Translations under genes and position numbers: made by a program
Part shown: piece after piece, positions 1-9,636 of the stretch
Layout: each line of letters starts with the position of its first letter
How positions within the stretch are numbered: position 1 is the first letter of the stretch
Source: Aquimarina acroporae
GTDB taxonomy: Bacteria; Bacteroidota; Bacteroidia; Flavobacteriales; Flavobacteriaceae
DNA: 64,000 nucleotides
Assembly: GCF_023195925.1 (NCBI RefSeq)
Contig: NZ_JALPRE010000001.1
Span: 62,001 to 126,000, forward strand
Direction of reading: 5' to 3'
The notes under the pieces: model-generated
Told to the model about the DNA's origin: nothing
The model's database searches: none
Seen by the model: the letters and a program-made list of their open reading frames with translations, nothing else

Positions 1-2
1 AT

Positions 3-1220
3 TTTTTTGATACGAACTGGATTACTTTTGGAATATGTTTGTTTGCTATTGTAAGTATTAATTTGCTTAAAAAATGGAAAAGATCATTCCCTGGTGCTTT
101 AACTATTTTAGTAATCACAACATTGGTTACCTATTTCTTTAATTTACAAGATAAAGGAGTAGCTATAATTAAAGATGTTCCCAGTGGGTTGCCTTCGTTT
201 TCTTTTCCTGAAATGAATTATGAAAATATGGTAAGTCTTATTCCTACGGTGCTTACCGTGACATTTATAGGGTATGTAGGTAGCATAGGGATTGCAAAAT
301 CCTTAGAGATGAAGAATCGGGATCATATAGTAAGGCCTAATCAGGAATTGTTAGCATTGGGTATTGCCAAAATAATTGGTGTCTTTTTTCTAGCCGTACC
401 TTCTTCGGGGAGTTATAGTAGAACAGCAATAAATGATGAAGCAGGGGGTAAGACCACAATTTCCTCTATGATTGCCGCTGTAATGGTAGTAATATCACTA
501 TTGTTTCTTACTTCATTCTTTTATTACATTCCTAAATCTACTTTGGCAGCAATTATATTGGTGTCTGTTTTTGGGTTAATCAATTTTAGTGAAGCTAAAT
601 ATCTGTTTCGTTTAAGACGAAGGGATTTTATAGTGATGATTATCACTTTTGTTGGAACTTTGGTGTTTGGTGTAGAGAATGGGATTTTTATTGGGGTGAT
701 TCTCTCCTTTGTTTTTCTTCAGTATTACAGTTCTCGACCGCACATAGCAGAATTAGTGAATATTCCAGGGACGAAGTATTTTAGAAACATCAAAAGATTC
801 CCAGAAGCAGTGCAATCAGAAATATACTTGATTATTAGATTTGATAATCAATTGTATTTTGGAAATGCTAGTTTCTTCAAAGAAGCTATTCAGGAATATG
901 TTACTGGTAGAGAACAAAAGCCTAATTTTCTAATTTTAGATACCACTAATATGCATGATATAGACAGTACTGGATTGCATATTTTGGAAGATATTCATGG
1001 GTACTTAGAAGGATTAGGTATTCAACTTCTATTAAGTGGTACTATTGGACCTGTACGTGATTTTTTAAAACGATCAGGTTTTACAGATAAATTGGGTACA
1101 GATCACTATTATTTGAATATATCTGATGCCGTCGATTATGCAGAAAATAGAGAGCTACATGAAAAAGTACATGAAGTAGCCGTACAGTTTAATGAGAAAA
1201 GAAGGTCGTTTTTGGATTAA
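3..1220 (+). CDS. SulP-family anion transporter with STAS domain (5' end cut by window)
   Basis: Probable inner-membrane SulP (SLC26-like) anion permease, sulfate or bicarbonate being the usual substrates. The reading frame is open to the left edge, so the N-terminal half is missing. A TTG at 39 is not a convincing start, because the coding frame continues upstream of it. Visible parts are several hydrophobic segments, the conserved SSGSYSRTAIN stretch of the transport core, and a C-terminal cytoplasmic STAS domain carrying the DSTG motif (NMHDIDSTGLHILEDI). Its end overlaps the convergent next gene by 4 bases. The substrate cannot be told from sequence alone. Confidence 0.88.
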   Translation, partial: FFDTNWITFGICLFAIVSINLLKKWKRSFPGALTILVITTLVTYFFNLQDKGVAIIKDVPSGLPSFSFPEMNYENMVSLIPTVLTVTFIGYVGSIGIAKSLEMKNRDHIVRPNQELLALGIAKIIGVFFLAVPSSGSYSRTAINDEAGGKTTISSMIAAVMVVISLLFLTSFFYYIPKSTLAAIILVSVFGLINFSEAKYLFRLRRRDFIVMIITFVGTLVFGVENGIFIGVILSFVFLQYYSSRPHIAELVNIPGTKYFRNIKRFPEAVQSEIYLIIRFDNQLYFGNASFFKEAIQEYVTGREQKPNFLILDTTNMHDIDSTGLHILEDIHGYLEGLGIQLLLSGTIGPVRDFLKRSGFTDKLGTDHYYLNISDAVDYAENRELHEKVHEVAVQFNEKRRSFLD

Positions 1221-2179
1221 TCATCTTCAAAAAGATGCAATTTTAACCCCATACCGTAGTTGGTATTGTTGTTTTTTATTAGGTTGTTTGAATCACTATA
1301 GTTTGCATCAAATAATTGCCATGTTCTATTTCTGAAGAAAATTCTTCTTGTAAATGTCTTGTTCTTAGCTATCTTATCTGTAAATGGGAGCAAAGGTCTA
1401 AAGGTTGTAGAAACCTTTACAATTCCTTTTCGAGTCTCAACCTCATGATATTTCTTAGTCTGTTGCAGTTTTCCATTTTTATCGGCATAACCTAATACTT
1501 GAATAGAGACGAAAATTCCATCTTTTGGGATGTATACTTTACATTCTGAAACGTTCAGTTCAAAATTAGATTTATCCTTATCAGAAATCATAAAGATGAT
1601 GTCTTCATAGGGGAGTCGTGCACCTGGAAATCCTTTGTTGTTCCTGTAAAACTGCATTTTAAACAATGTAGAAAACGTTTGTCCTCTTGCATTACGATTA
1701 GACGATTCTACTTTAACCGGAAGATATACTGAAGCTATTTTTGTTGATTTCTCGGGATCCTTTGGGAAGAATACCGCGATTTCAGACTCTACAGTAGGTA
1801 GCCAACATTTGAAATAATCGTTATGTACCTCTGATGGTAGTTTTTTAGTCTTGTATTTCCTTTTCTTTTCAGCGGTTACGATCACCTCTTTAAGTTCAGA
1901 TACATCTTGAGTTAAGAATATCTTTTTAGGAATAGATTTGGTTGCCAATGCTAGTTCTTTGAAACCTATAGCAGATACATAAATTGTATCTATATCTGGA
2001 TACCATCTTTTTGAGAATTGAAAGTTGCCGTCGGCATCTGCGAAAGTTCCATTTCCATTACCAAAAGAAATGGTTGCATAAGAAATAGGGTTATTCTGCA
2101 CAGAATCACGTACAGTATAAGTCTGTGAACAGACGAATTGTGCTAAAAAAAGCAGTAGTAGGGGAAACAGCTTTTTCAT
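1217..2179 (-). CDS. Secreted carboxypeptidase-regulatory-like domain protein
   Basis: 320-residue protein with a clear signal peptide (MKKLFPLLLLFLAQFVCSQ). It is followed by a beta-sandwich of the CarboxypepD_reg-like type (about residues 20-100: PISYATISF, GTFADADGNFQF, VSAIGFKE, LKEVIVTAEKK), the same module found at the N-terminus of Bacteroidota TonB receptors. The remaining ~220 residues form a conserved-looking beta-rich domain I cannot name, and there is no barrel. Probably periplasmic or outer-membrane associated. It stands alone, convergent with the SulP gene. Function unknown. Confidence 0.8.
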   Translation of the reverse strand: MKKLFPLLLLFLAQFVCSQTYTVRDSVQNNPISYATISFGNGNGTFADADGNFQFSKRWYPDIDTIYVSAIGFKELALATKSIPKKIFLTQDVSELKEVIVTAEKKRKYKTKKLPSEVHNDYFKCWLPTVESEIAVFFPKDPEKSTKIASVYLPVKVESSNRNARGQTFSTLFKMQFYRNNKGFPGARLPYEDIIFMISDKDKSNFELNVSECKVYIPKDGIFVSIQVLGYADKNGKLQQTKKYHEVETRKGIVKVSTTFRPLLPFTDKIAKNKTFTRRIFFRNRTWQLFDANYSDSNNLIKNNNTNYGMGLKLHLFEDD

Positions 2180-2337
2180 GATATTGATTGGGGGATTTTA
2201 ATCTAAAGTAATAAAATTATATGTATTCTATCACTATGATCATGCCAAACAGCTTTAATTATCCAAAATTATAGTACGAAAGAATAACTATTTTCATCGA
2301 TTAATTATTTAATTTACAGTAAAATAAGTAATTTCAG

Positions 2338-3951
2338 CTAAACTATAGCTCCAACTGTTTTATCTAATCCACATTTTTCAATAAACTTGTTGGTAAACAC
2401 TTTCATGGCTTCAGGTGTTAGTAATGCATTTCTGCTATCTATCCAATGTTGAACAGTAGCAGCACCATACATATGCTGCACTCGATTGAAGTTAAGATTA
2501 AAGTTTATTTTACCCCAATGTAATGTGTATTTAATACCGGCAGCTTCTAATCTATTCCATATTTTCTCATAAAACTTTCTGGTTACTTTAGCGTCTACAC
2601 CATCTAGTTCTAGAACACATGTTTTAGGGAATTTTGTAAAACCTAACAAAGCTTCTGTTCCTTTTACATATCGCAATGATATACCTCCAGGAAAAGGGTC
2701 TCCATCTTCAATAACTTTTAGAATTTCTTCAACCACTTTTGTACTATCTTTAATATCAATTCCCAGAGCTGCACTTGCTACTTTTCCTCTAAACTTAGTG
2801 TTGCTAAAGGTTTCTCCAATAGTACCTTCTACTGGTGGGACTTCTTTGTAAGCTAATGGAAATAAGATACTTACTAGTTTTGGAACGAGCAGTACAGATA
2901 ATCCGCCAAGGCTATCCATTACTGTTTGAATAAGGCCTAACAGGTCATCACCATAGGTAAGTCCTCTATCGTCCTGAGTTCTTCTTGTGTAATCGTTTCT
3001 ATATTTTCTTTTATATATGGCTTTCAGAAAAACTCCTTTATCCTTGTTATTGGCTTCAAATTCATATGGATTAATGAGGACTTCAAAGTGATAGAGTTCA
3101 CGATCAGGAGAATGTTGCGGAAAGGGTAGAATCGAGTTAATGCCTGAAAAGTTGAGCGTATTCATCGTGTTTTTTAATGCACTGGTATACGCAATTTCAT
3201 CGATGCGATGTTCTTCCAACAAAAATTTAGGCTCTGTTTCAATCATAATACCATGTATAAAACCAAAACTCCCAAAGCTTACCAACGCAGAATTAAACAT
3301 AATATCGTCTCTTATAAGTTCTGCTCCTAACCATTTTATAAAACCATCAGACACGATTGGATTAGATTCTTTTTCGAGCCATACATGCCGATCTTTACCT
3401 ACAATTAAATGTATTCCTGTGACAAAATCTTGAATAGATCCTACATTAAATGCAGATCCATGAGTTCCTGTAGATAAAGCACCTGCTACAGTTTGACCAT
3501 TACTGGCACCAGAGGCTTTTATGGACCTGTTGGGTCTTTTCTCTTTTTCTAATTTAGAATTAAGTTGAAGCATAGAAACACCACACTGCGCAAAAAACAG
3601 ATTATCGGGAGACCCTCCTTTATCTATGTATTTTTGGTGTACATTAGATTTGCTTACCGAAAAATTGAGACGTAACGATTTGGTATCCAATATACCGCCT
3701 TCAGATACGGCAACTTTGGAAAAAGACCACCCACTTCCCATTGCGCGTAGTCTAATATCATTATCTATTGCATGTCCAATGAGCCATTGTAAATTTTTTG
3801 TAGTAGCTAAGTACCTATCGGTACCTTTTGGAATTGAGGGGTCGTTCTTTACTTTAAAAGATGCTCCTGGAGTAAGTTTTTGAGTAAAGTTTTGATGTCT
3901 GTTTTCCCATTTCCTAATTGGGAGTATTTCTATGCCTTTTGGTAATGCCAT
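2338..3951 (-). CDS. FAD-linked oxidoreductase, D-arabinono-1,4-lactone-oxidase-like
   Basis: 537-residue member of the VAO/PCMH flavoprotein family. The N-terminal FAD-binding domain shows the typical NGQTVAGALSTGTHGSAF stretch (around residue 150) that wraps the FAD pyrophosphate. The C-terminal half ends with an HWGKINF motif (about residue 480), characteristic of the sugar-1,4-lactone oxidase (ALO) family, whose members oxidise aldonolactones or alditols with oxygen. No signal peptide is seen, so it is probably cytosolic. The next gene upstream on this strand is a small lipoprotein. The exact substrate is unknown; cholesterol-oxidase-like relatives are an alternative. Confidence 0.8.
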   Translation of the reverse strand: MALPKGIEILPIRKWENRHQNFTQKLTPGASFKVKNDPSIPKGTDRYLATTKNLQWLIGHAIDNDIRLRAMGSGWSFSKVAVSEGGILDTKSLRLNFSVSKSNVHQKYIDKGGSPDNLFFAQCGVSMLQLNSKLEKEKRPNRSIKASGASNGQTVAGALSTGTHGSAFNVGSIQDFVTGIHLIVGKDRHVWLEKESNPIVSDGFIKWLGAELIRDDIMFNSALVSFGSFGFIHGIMIETEPKFLLEEHRIDEIAYTSALKNTMNTLNFSGINSILPFPQHSPDRELYHFEVLINPYEFEANNKDKGVFLKAIYKRKYRNDYTRRTQDDRGLTYGDDLLGLIQTVMDSLGGLSVLLVPKLVSILFPLAYKEVPPVEGTIGETFSNTKFRGKVASAALGIDIKDSTKVVEEILKVIEDGDPFPGGISLRYVKGTEALLGFTKFPKTCVLELDGVDAKVTRKFYEKIWNRLEAAGIKYTLHWGKINFNLNFNRVQHMYGAATVQHWIDSRNALLTPEAMKVFTNKFIEKCGLDKTVGAIV

Positions 3952-3987
3952 AATGATGTTTTTGTGATATGTAGTTTACTTTTTTGT

Positions 3988-4311
3988 TTATAATTCTTCT
4001 ATGTCAGGATCTTCTGGTGCGCATTCCCACTCGACAGTTTGTGGCACTACAATTCCTAGTGTTACTGCTGATAATAGAATGAAACCTAAATTGGTTTTGT
4101 GAGTAGAAGCGCTTAAGTATTTAGAATCGCAATTTGGATTGATGTCTTTTGGAGCTACTAGGCCCCAAGCAAAGCTCCAGGTAGTTTTAGAGTGTTTAAC
4201 TACCGAGTCATTGTCATATAAGCTTACTACACGTGTAGACATGCAACTCGAACTTAAAAGTAATAATGCAAGGATAAAAGAGAGACGTCGTAATTGAATA
4301 GAATAAGTCAT
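3988..4311 (-). CDS. Bor-like small lipoprotein
   Basis: 107-residue protein with an N-terminal hydrophobic segment ending in a lipobox-like LLLSSSC, so probably a lipoprotein. The pattern TWSFAWGL..PKDI...C followed by T.LGFILLSAVTLGIVVPQTVEWEC resembles the lambda Bor family (W/F-G motif, central Cys, LGFITLGIYTP-type tail, terminal Cys). Bor proteins are surface lipoproteins linked to serum resistance in enterobacteria; the role here is unknown. It lies 36 bases upstream of the FAD oxidase and may be cotranscribed with it. The family call is by pattern only. Confidence 0.55.
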   Translation of the reverse strand: MTYSIQLRRLSFILALLLLSSSCMSTRVVSLYDNDSVVKHSKTTWSFAWGLVAPKDINPNCDSKYLSASTHKTNLGFILLSAVTLGIVVPQTVEWECAPEDPDIEEL

Positions 4312-4472
4312 CTGTGTGTATTGTTTTAATAGATCAATTGTATTTGATCATGATTTATAACAATCAGACGATAAAAAGGGTGGGTTACGTTAAGGTTTTC
4401 AATTTAAGGATATTAGCTTTTGGTTAAAAGGGGATTTTACCTGTTTTTTTGCTAAAAACATTTTTATTTTTT

Positions 4473-4622
4473 AAAGTACATACTTTTATACTTTGTATTG
4501 TTAATTTCTATTTTAAAGTATACTTTTATATACGTAATATATTTTTTATATTTGATAGTATTAAAATACAATAAGTTATACTTAATTAGCGTTTATAGTT
4601 GCAAAAGTATATCATTTTATAC
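4473..4622. promoter_or_regulatory. Three operator-like repeats upstream of hipB
   Basis: Three related partly palindromic sites occur at 4473-4491 (AAAGTACATACTTTTATAC), 4515-4528 (AAAGTATACTTTTA) and 4603-4622 (AAAAGTATATCATTTTATAC). The shared core is AAAGTAnnn(n)CTTTTATA. The third site ends about 12 bases before the hipB ATG. HipB-type antitoxins are known to repress their own operon by binding repeated palindromes, so these are likely HipB operators. Seen in sequence; the binding is inferred. Confidence 0.55.
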
Positions 4623-4634
4623 CTTATTTTGATC

Positions 4635-4964
4635 ATGAGCTTAAATAACCTCTCAGACGAACAAATTATATTGGAGCTTACTCAAAGAGTAAAGCAAAGG
4701 CGTCTCAACCTAAACATTACCCAGGAAGAACTCTCAAAAAGGGCAGGAGTTCATGTACAAACTATTAAAAATTTTGAATCTGGTAAAACAACTACGTTAT
4801 TAACGTTTGTCCAAATCATCAGGGCTTTCGGTGATATTGGAGCGTTAGATTCCTTATTTCCTGATCCTGGCATAAGTCCTGTAGAATTACTTAAACTCAA
4901 AGGGAAAGAACGTGAACGGGCCTCTCGTAGTACTAATGATAAAAGTGAAGAGTCATCATGGTAG
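4635..4964 (+). CDS. hipB: HipB-like antitoxin, helix-turn-helix
   Basis: 109-residue cytosolic DNA-binding protein with an XRE-type HTH (about residues 20-75: RRLNLNITQEELSKRAGV...TIKNFESGKTTTLLTFVQIIRAFG) and a charged flexible tail. ATG at 4635 is preferred over the TTG 36 bases upstream. The extra residues would be hydrophobic and unlike the family, and the upstream stretch is occupied by an operator-like repeat. It overlaps hipA by 7 bases, as expected for a co-translated toxin-antitoxin pair. It should neutralise HipA and repress the operon through the repeats upstream. Confidence 0.88.
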   Translation: MSLNNLSDEQIILELTQRVKQRRLNLNITQEELSKRAGVHVQTIKNFESGKTTTLLTFVQIIRAFGDIGALDSLFPDPGISPVELLKLKGKERERASRSTNDKSEESSW

Positions 4965-6244
4965 ACGTAATAAAAATTATGTTGTGGGGTGAAGAGCTTG
5001 GAGCACTAAGTTGGGACAAAACAAGAAATTTTGCTTCATTCGAGTTTTTCCCATCTTTTTTGAGTAAAAATCTTAATGTATCACCAATACATATGCCCAT
5101 ATCATCTTCTAAAAACAAGATTTACAGTTTCCCTAATCTTAATCAGGATACCTATAAGGGTTTACCCGGAATGCTTTCAGATGTATTACCCGATGATTTT
5201 GGAAATCGATTAATAGATCAGTGGTTGGTTTTAAATAATATTTCCAAATCAGATTTTACTCCTCTTGATCGTTTATGTTATATCGGGACTAGAGGGATGG
5301 GAGCTTTAGAATTTCAACCTGCAAGAAGTCTTGATAAAAATAAAGCAATAACACTAGAGGTAGACAAACTTGCCGAATTAGCAGATAAGGTATTAAATAC
5401 ACGAGAAAAACTACACTTAAATATTTCAGAAACCGAGCATCTCAATGAGTTGATTAAAGTAGGAACTTCTGCTGGTGGTCAAAGAGCCAAAGCTATCATA
5501 GCCTATAATGCAAAAACTAATGAAATAAGATCTGGGCAAGCTTCTGTACCCAACGATTTTGAACATTATATCTTCAAATTTGATGGCGTAAATGAAAGTA
5601 CACTGGGTGATCCTCAAGGATATGGAAGAATAGAGTATGCGTATTATCTTATGGCTAAAGATTGTGGTATCGAAATGGAAAACTCCATTCTTTTTGAGGA
5701 GCATGGCCGTGCACATTTTATGACCAGACGATTTGATCGCCTAAGAAATGATGAAAAAATACATATGCAGACGCTATGTTCTCTTGCACATTTTGATTAC
5801 AAATCTCCTGGTGCGTATTCTTATGAGAATGCTTTTCAGGTCATGAGACAATTGAGATTACCGCATAGTGATGCTATAAAACTGTATAAGCGAATGCTGC
5901 TCAATGTTATTGCGCGTAATCAAGATGATCATACCAAAAATATTTCTTTTCTAATGAACAAAAAAGGGGAGTGGAGACTTTCTCCAGCCTACGATGTTAC
6001 TTATTCCTATAACCCAACAGGTATTTGGACTAGTATGCATCAAATGTCAATCAACGGAAAACGAAATGACTTTGTCATAGATGATTTAAAAGCTGTTGCT
6101 GATAAAATAAGTTATAAAAGCGGTAAAGAAGCTATACAACAGGTGCTAGACGTGGTATCTAACTGGAAATCTTATGCGCGTGCCTCAGGAATTCCAGATA
6201 CTCAAGCAGATCGGCTTCAAAAAGCATTCAGACTTCAATGGTAA
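4958..6244 (+). CDS. hipA: HipA-like serine/threonine kinase toxin
   Basis: 428-residue HipA family kinase, near the usual length. Family motifs are visible: GTRGMGALEFQP in the N-terminal part, the P-loop-like GTSAGGQRAKA (about residue 167), HYIFKFDGV, the catalytic-loop RNQDDHTKN (about 320) and the metal-binding SPAYDV (about 342). E. coli HipA phosphorylates glutamyl-tRNA synthetase and causes persistence; the target here is unknown. All key motifs are intact, so the toxin is probably active and restrained by HipB. It starts inside the last codons of hipB. Confidence 0.9.
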   Translation: MVDVIKIMLWGEELGALSWDKTRNFASFEFFPSFLSKNLNVSPIHMPISSSKNKIYSFPNLNQDTYKGLPGMLSDVLPDDFGNRLIDQWLVLNNISKSDFTPLDRLCYIGTRGMGALEFQPARSLDKNKAITLEVDKLAELADKVLNTREKLHLNISETEHLNELIKVGTSAGGQRAKAIIAYNAKTNEIRSGQASVPNDFEHYIFKFDGVNESTLGDPQGYGRIEYAYYLMAKDCGIEMENSILFEEHGRAHFMTRRFDRLRNDEKIHMQTLCSLAHFDYKSPGAYSYENAFQVMRQLRLPHSDAIKLYKRMLLNVIARNQDDHTKNISFLMNKKGEWRLSPAYDVTYSYNPTGIWTSMHQMSINGKRNDFVIDDLKAVADKISYKSGKEAIQQVLDVVSNWKSYARASGIPDTQADRLQKAFRLQW

Positions 6245-6305
6245 TGCTAATCAAATGCAAAAAGCAATGCTGAATTACTTATGAAAACGTATTTTTGGTG
6301 CCTTT

Positions 6306-7136
6306 ATGAAAAAAGCCATTTACTTCATGCTTCTCAGTGCTGTATGTTTTACAGTAATGAATTTATTTGTTAAGTATCTCGCCCACTTTGGAGGGGGGCA
6401 ATTAGTACTCTTTAGGGCTTTTGGATCTTTGTTTTTTACTATGAGTTACTTGCTCTGGCACAAGATTCCGATATTAGGAAATCAGAAGACTTTATTGATT
6501 TCAAGAGGTTTAGTTGGTGTAACTTCAATGGGATTGTTTTTCATGTCGGTTAATTATCTTCCAATTGGCTCTGCCGTGTCCTTACGTTATTTGTCACCAA
6601 TATTTGCTACCATTCTAGCTGTGGTTTTTCTGAAAGAGTATGTCAAACCTATTCAGTGGTTATTTTTTGCGATGGCCTTTGGAGGGGTGCTGATGATAAA
6701 AGGTTTTGATTCCAATATTAATACTTTCGGATTTTTACTAATTCTTGGTTCAGCAGTATTTAGCGGCTTGGTTTATGTGTTGATCAATAAAATTGGAACC
6801 AAGGATCATCCTGTAGTTATTGTGAACTATTTTATGTGGATTTCTTTGTTTGTAGGGGGTATATTATCCCTATTTAATTGGAAGACTCCTCAAGGAATAG
6901 AGTGGGTTTTATTACTCAGTTTAGGGGTATTTGGTTATTTTGGTCAATTATTTATGACCAAGGCATTCCAGTCCCAGGCCACCAACAAAATTGTATCTTT
7001 AAAGTACGTAGAAGTACTATTTACAATGGTTGCTGGGGTGTTCTGGTTTAGTGATAGCTATCCAATATTTAGTATACTGGGAACCCTGCTGGTAATAGCT
7101 GGTTTGATACTCAATATTTGGTACAGAAATAAATAA
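6306..7136 (+). CDS. DMT (EamA) family transporter
   Basis: 276-residue, strongly hydrophobic protein with about ten membrane helices arranged as two EamA repeats, the usual drug/metabolite transporter layout. Typical short segments include SLRYLSPIFATILAVVFLKE at the end of the first repeat. It probably exports small metabolites or amino acids across the inner membrane; the substrate cannot be predicted. It follows hipA by about 60 bases but has no obvious functional link to it. Confidence 0.85.
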   Translation: MKKAIYFMLLSAVCFTVMNLFVKYLAHFGGGQLVLFRAFGSLFFTMSYLLWHKIPILGNQKTLLISRGLVGVTSMGLFFMSVNYLPIGSAVSLRYLSPIFATILAVVFLKEYVKPIQWLFFAMAFGGVLMIKGFDSNINTFGFLLILGSAVFSGLVYVLINKIGTKDHPVVIVNYFMWISLFVGGILSLFNWKTPQGIEWVLLLSLGVFGYFGQLFMTKAFQSQATNKIVSLKYVEVLFTMVAGVFWFSDSYPIFSILGTLLVIAGLILNIWYRNK

Positions 7137-7146
7137 TACCAATCTT

Positions 7147-7398
7147 CTAAGAAAAATCTTCTCTTAGATAAAACATCATTTTTCCTTTGTCTGAAAAACT
7201 TTTAATGGTAATTATCTCATCGGTAAGTTTATTGTAAACCACTTCTACAAACAGAAGGTCTACATAAAAAATACTGTAGTAAAAATCACGATTTTGATCA
7301 TTGATGGTAAAGAGATGAATACCTCTCTCCCAGATATCTTTGTATTTACGGTCTAAATGTCGAGCATTGAACTCAAGCTCAAGAGTAGTTTTGCGCAT
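7147..7398 (-). CDS. Hypothetical 83-residue protein
   Basis: Small soluble protein without signal peptide or membrane segment (MRKTTLELEFNARHLDRKYK...). It alternates hydrophobic and charged residues as in a small alpha/beta fold. I do not recognise the family. It is convergent with the DMT transporter. A short inverted repeat (TTACGG-TTTTT-CCGTAA, near 7433-7449) lies upstream of it and could be regulatory. The coding call rests on frame length and ordinary amino-acid composition. Confidence 0.6.
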   Translation of the reverse strand: MRKTTLELEFNARHLDRKYKDIWERGIHLFTINDQNRDFYYSIFYVDLLFVEVVYNKLTDEIITIKSFSDKGKMMFYLREDFS

Positions 7399-7725
7399 AA
7401 GCAGGTTTTTTTTGATTAAGGGATTACCAATTTACGGTTTTTCCGTAATTATTCCAAATGTTTTTTTGGAGTGGTTTATTCGTAAGAATCAGATAAACAG
7501 TGATTAAGGGTTCGTTGAAAACATAATTATTCAGTGTTTTAACTTTCCCTATTTTCTTCAAACGACATCACTGTCTCGACAAACAGGAGAATTTATATCA
7601 ATAACAGGATGTCTAGAGAATTTAATAATTTGTATTGACACACATGTAGTTTGGCAAAAATATTTAATGTGCTTGTTTGATTGATTTACTTTAGAGGAAA
7701 TCAATTCATAAACAAACGAATACAT
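7399..7725. other. Intergenic region between divergent genes
   Basis: 327 bases between two divergent genes. It contains an inverted repeat TTACGG-TTTTT-CCGTAA near 7433-7449 and otherwise AT-rich sequence. No convincing small ORF, RNA gene or complete promoter was found. Confidence 0.4.
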
Positions 7726-8988
7726 ATGAGAATAGTAAGCTTTGTACTTCTGTTTTTGCTGGTGACACCTATCTGTGCACAAGAAAACACCACTAAAAAA
7801 TACTATCGACACTTAATGTATAATCATGTTTCACCTCATGTTGAGATAAGAGGGACATACGAAATCACAGAAGACGAAGCGCAAGCAACAGCCCATTATA
7901 AGTTTATTTATGATTCTAAAAAGCGGTTAGTTGAAATTATTAATCACAATTATTATCCCTATAAAAGACATCCACTAGGTACAATCGGTGCTCATAGAAC
8001 TTCAATTACTTATGATACGAATACAGAAACACGTATTTTTTTTGATATCAACGGAAAAAGAATGACCAATGATCGTGATGTGTATAAAGAAGTATATACA
8101 TATAATAAAAAGGGATTTAAATATGCTTTAGATTTTTATGATGAGAATGATAATTTGATGGAATCTAATTGGAATATTACCAACTATAGATGGTCACGAA
8201 AGGGCAATCTAGTAATTGAAAAAAGGCATGATCTTAGAAATAACCTTATGCCTGTCTCTCCTTATTTTGAATTTGGGATCACCGGTATCAAGTATAAAAA
8301 AGATGGCATACCACAAGAACATTTTAACCTAGGGGAGAACCTAAAAATAAAAGATAATACCCTAGGTATAGCTTCTTATCGTGATACTTATGATGAACAG
8401 GGTAACCACATACAATTTTCATATTATGATGCTAAAGGAGAGTTAACCAACAATTCATGGGATTATGCAGTGGCAAATCAAATGTTTGATAAAAATGGTT
8501 ACATAAGCCGTATCGAAAGACTTGATGAAAATAAAAAATTAGTCGGTAAAAGTAAGTTTCCACCTGTTGGGAAAGTAGAAATAGCACTTCCTGCGAGTAG
8601 TCAAGATTCTCTTGAAATTAGAAAAAAATCCCTGGGATACCTCATTGCACTACAGGAATTAAAACCAGATTTGATGAGTGAGGTATTTCACCCAAAGCTG
8701 GCAAAAAGAACCATAGGTTATGATCGAGAGACCAAACAACAAATAGCAAGAGAAACTACCTATGAGCAAATGATAGAATTTGCGAATTCATGGAACCAAT
8801 CGGGTAATAAATTCCCTCCAAAACCTATGAACAAAGCGATAATCTTAGATATTTATGATCATATCGCTACGGTTAAACTCGTTTCGGATAATTGGGTAGA
8901 ATACCTACAACTTATGAAGTCAAATGGAGAATGGAGTATTATTAACCTTCTTTGGCAATATAGAAATGTTAAAAGATATACGAATTAA
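7726..8988 (+). CDS. Secreted protein with YD-like repeats and C-terminal NTF2/lumazine-binding-like domain
   Basis: 420-residue exported protein; ATG at 7726 places a signal peptide (MRIVSFVLLFLLVTPICAQ) at the N-terminus, while the upstream TTG would not. The middle carries degenerate repeats of the form YD..(N/G)..I.(F/Y).YYDA.GEL, as in Tyr-Asp repeat proteins. The last ~120 residues (from SLEIRKKSLGYLIALQ) resemble the Lumazine_bd_2/NTF2-like fold with VFHPKLAKRT, TVKLVSDNWVEYLQLMK and EWSIINLLW. The catalytic status is unknown. It is followed after 14 bases by another secreted protein and probably cotranscribed with it. Confidence 0.75.
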   Translation: MRIVSFVLLFLLVTPICAQENTTKKYYRHLMYNHVSPHVEIRGTYEITEDEAQATAHYKFIYDSKKRLVEIINHNYYPYKRHPLGTIGAHRTSITYDTNTETRIFFDINGKRMTNDRDVYKEVYTYNKKGFKYALDFYDENDNLMESNWNITNYRWSRKGNLVIEKRHDLRNNLMPVSPYFEFGITGIKYKKDGIPQEHFNLGENLKIKDNTLGIASYRDTYDEQGNHIQFSYYDAKGELTNNSWDYAVANQMFDKNGYISRIERLDENKKLVGKSKFPPVGKVEIALPASSQDSLEIRKKSLGYLIALQELKPDLMSEVFHPKLAKRTIGYDRETKQQIARETTYEQMIEFANSWNQSGNKFPPKPMNKAIILDIYDHIATVKLVSDNWVEYLQLMKSNGEWSIINLLWQYRNVKRYTN

Positions 8989-9002
8989 ATTAAAATTTAG
9001 AT

Positions 9003-9635
9003 ATGAACTATATCACATCGTTAATCATTCTGTTTGTCTGTGTATTTCCAGGATATGGACAGGCTATAAAACCCAATGAAGAAGAACGAAAGGCTCTAAA
9101 AGAAAGGCTAGAGACTGTTTTTATGAAAGATCAAATTTTTAGGAGGATGCATAAGGATGTTGAAGAAAAGTATGGCTCGGAATCTAAAGAAGTAGCATAC
9201 TTTTGGGAGGTGGTAGAGCAACAAGATAAAGTATTAGAGAAAGAAATAGTTGCTATACTAGAAAAATATGGTTGGTTAGGAATATCTCAGGTAGGTAGAT
9301 TAGCAAATACGACTATTTGGGCTGTGTTACAACATGGTTCTGTAGCTACAAAAGAGAAATATGCACCGTTATTGAAAGCCTCTGTTCTAAAAAAAGAATC
9401 GCAACCTGTGCATTATGCTCGCTTAGTAGACAGGATGTTAATTAACTCAGGAAAACCCCAGTTATACGGGACTCAATTTGAATATGACTCTGCAGGAAAA
9501 GGTACTTTTTTTCCTGTTGAAGAACCAGAGTTTATCAATCAAAGAAGGAATGAATTAGGGCTTATAGGTATTCAAGAATTTGCAAAGAAATATGGGCTTA
9601 ACTGGACCATTACTCAAAAAACAAGTAAATTATAA
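9003..9635 (+). CDS. Secreted DUF6624-like protein
   Basis: 210 residues with a signal peptide (MNYITSLIILFVCVFPGYGQ). The body shows the DUF6624 pattern: DQIFRRM, GWLGISQVGRLANTTIWAVLQHG, ..EKYAPLLKASV, LVDRMLINSGKPQLYGTQF and a C-terminal RRNELGL. The family is common in Bacteroidota and has no known biochemical function. It follows the NTF2-like secreted gene by 14 bases and is probably in the same operon; it is convergent with the LytTR regulator. Confidence 0.75.
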   Translation: MNYITSLIILFVCVFPGYGQAIKPNEEERKALKERLETVFMKDQIFRRMHKDVEEKYGSESKEVAYFWEVVEQQDKVLEKEIVAILEKYGWLGISQVGRLANTTIWAVLQHGSVATKEKYAPLLKASVLKKESQPVHYARLVDRMLINSGKPQLYGTQFEYDSAGKGTFFPVEEPEFINQRRNELGLIGIQEFAKKYGLNWTITQKTSKL

Positions 9636-9636
9636 A

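Noticed and set aside
3140..3433. 97-codon ORF opposite the FAD oxidoreductase
   Set aside because: Antisense shadow inside a well-supported flavoprotein domain.
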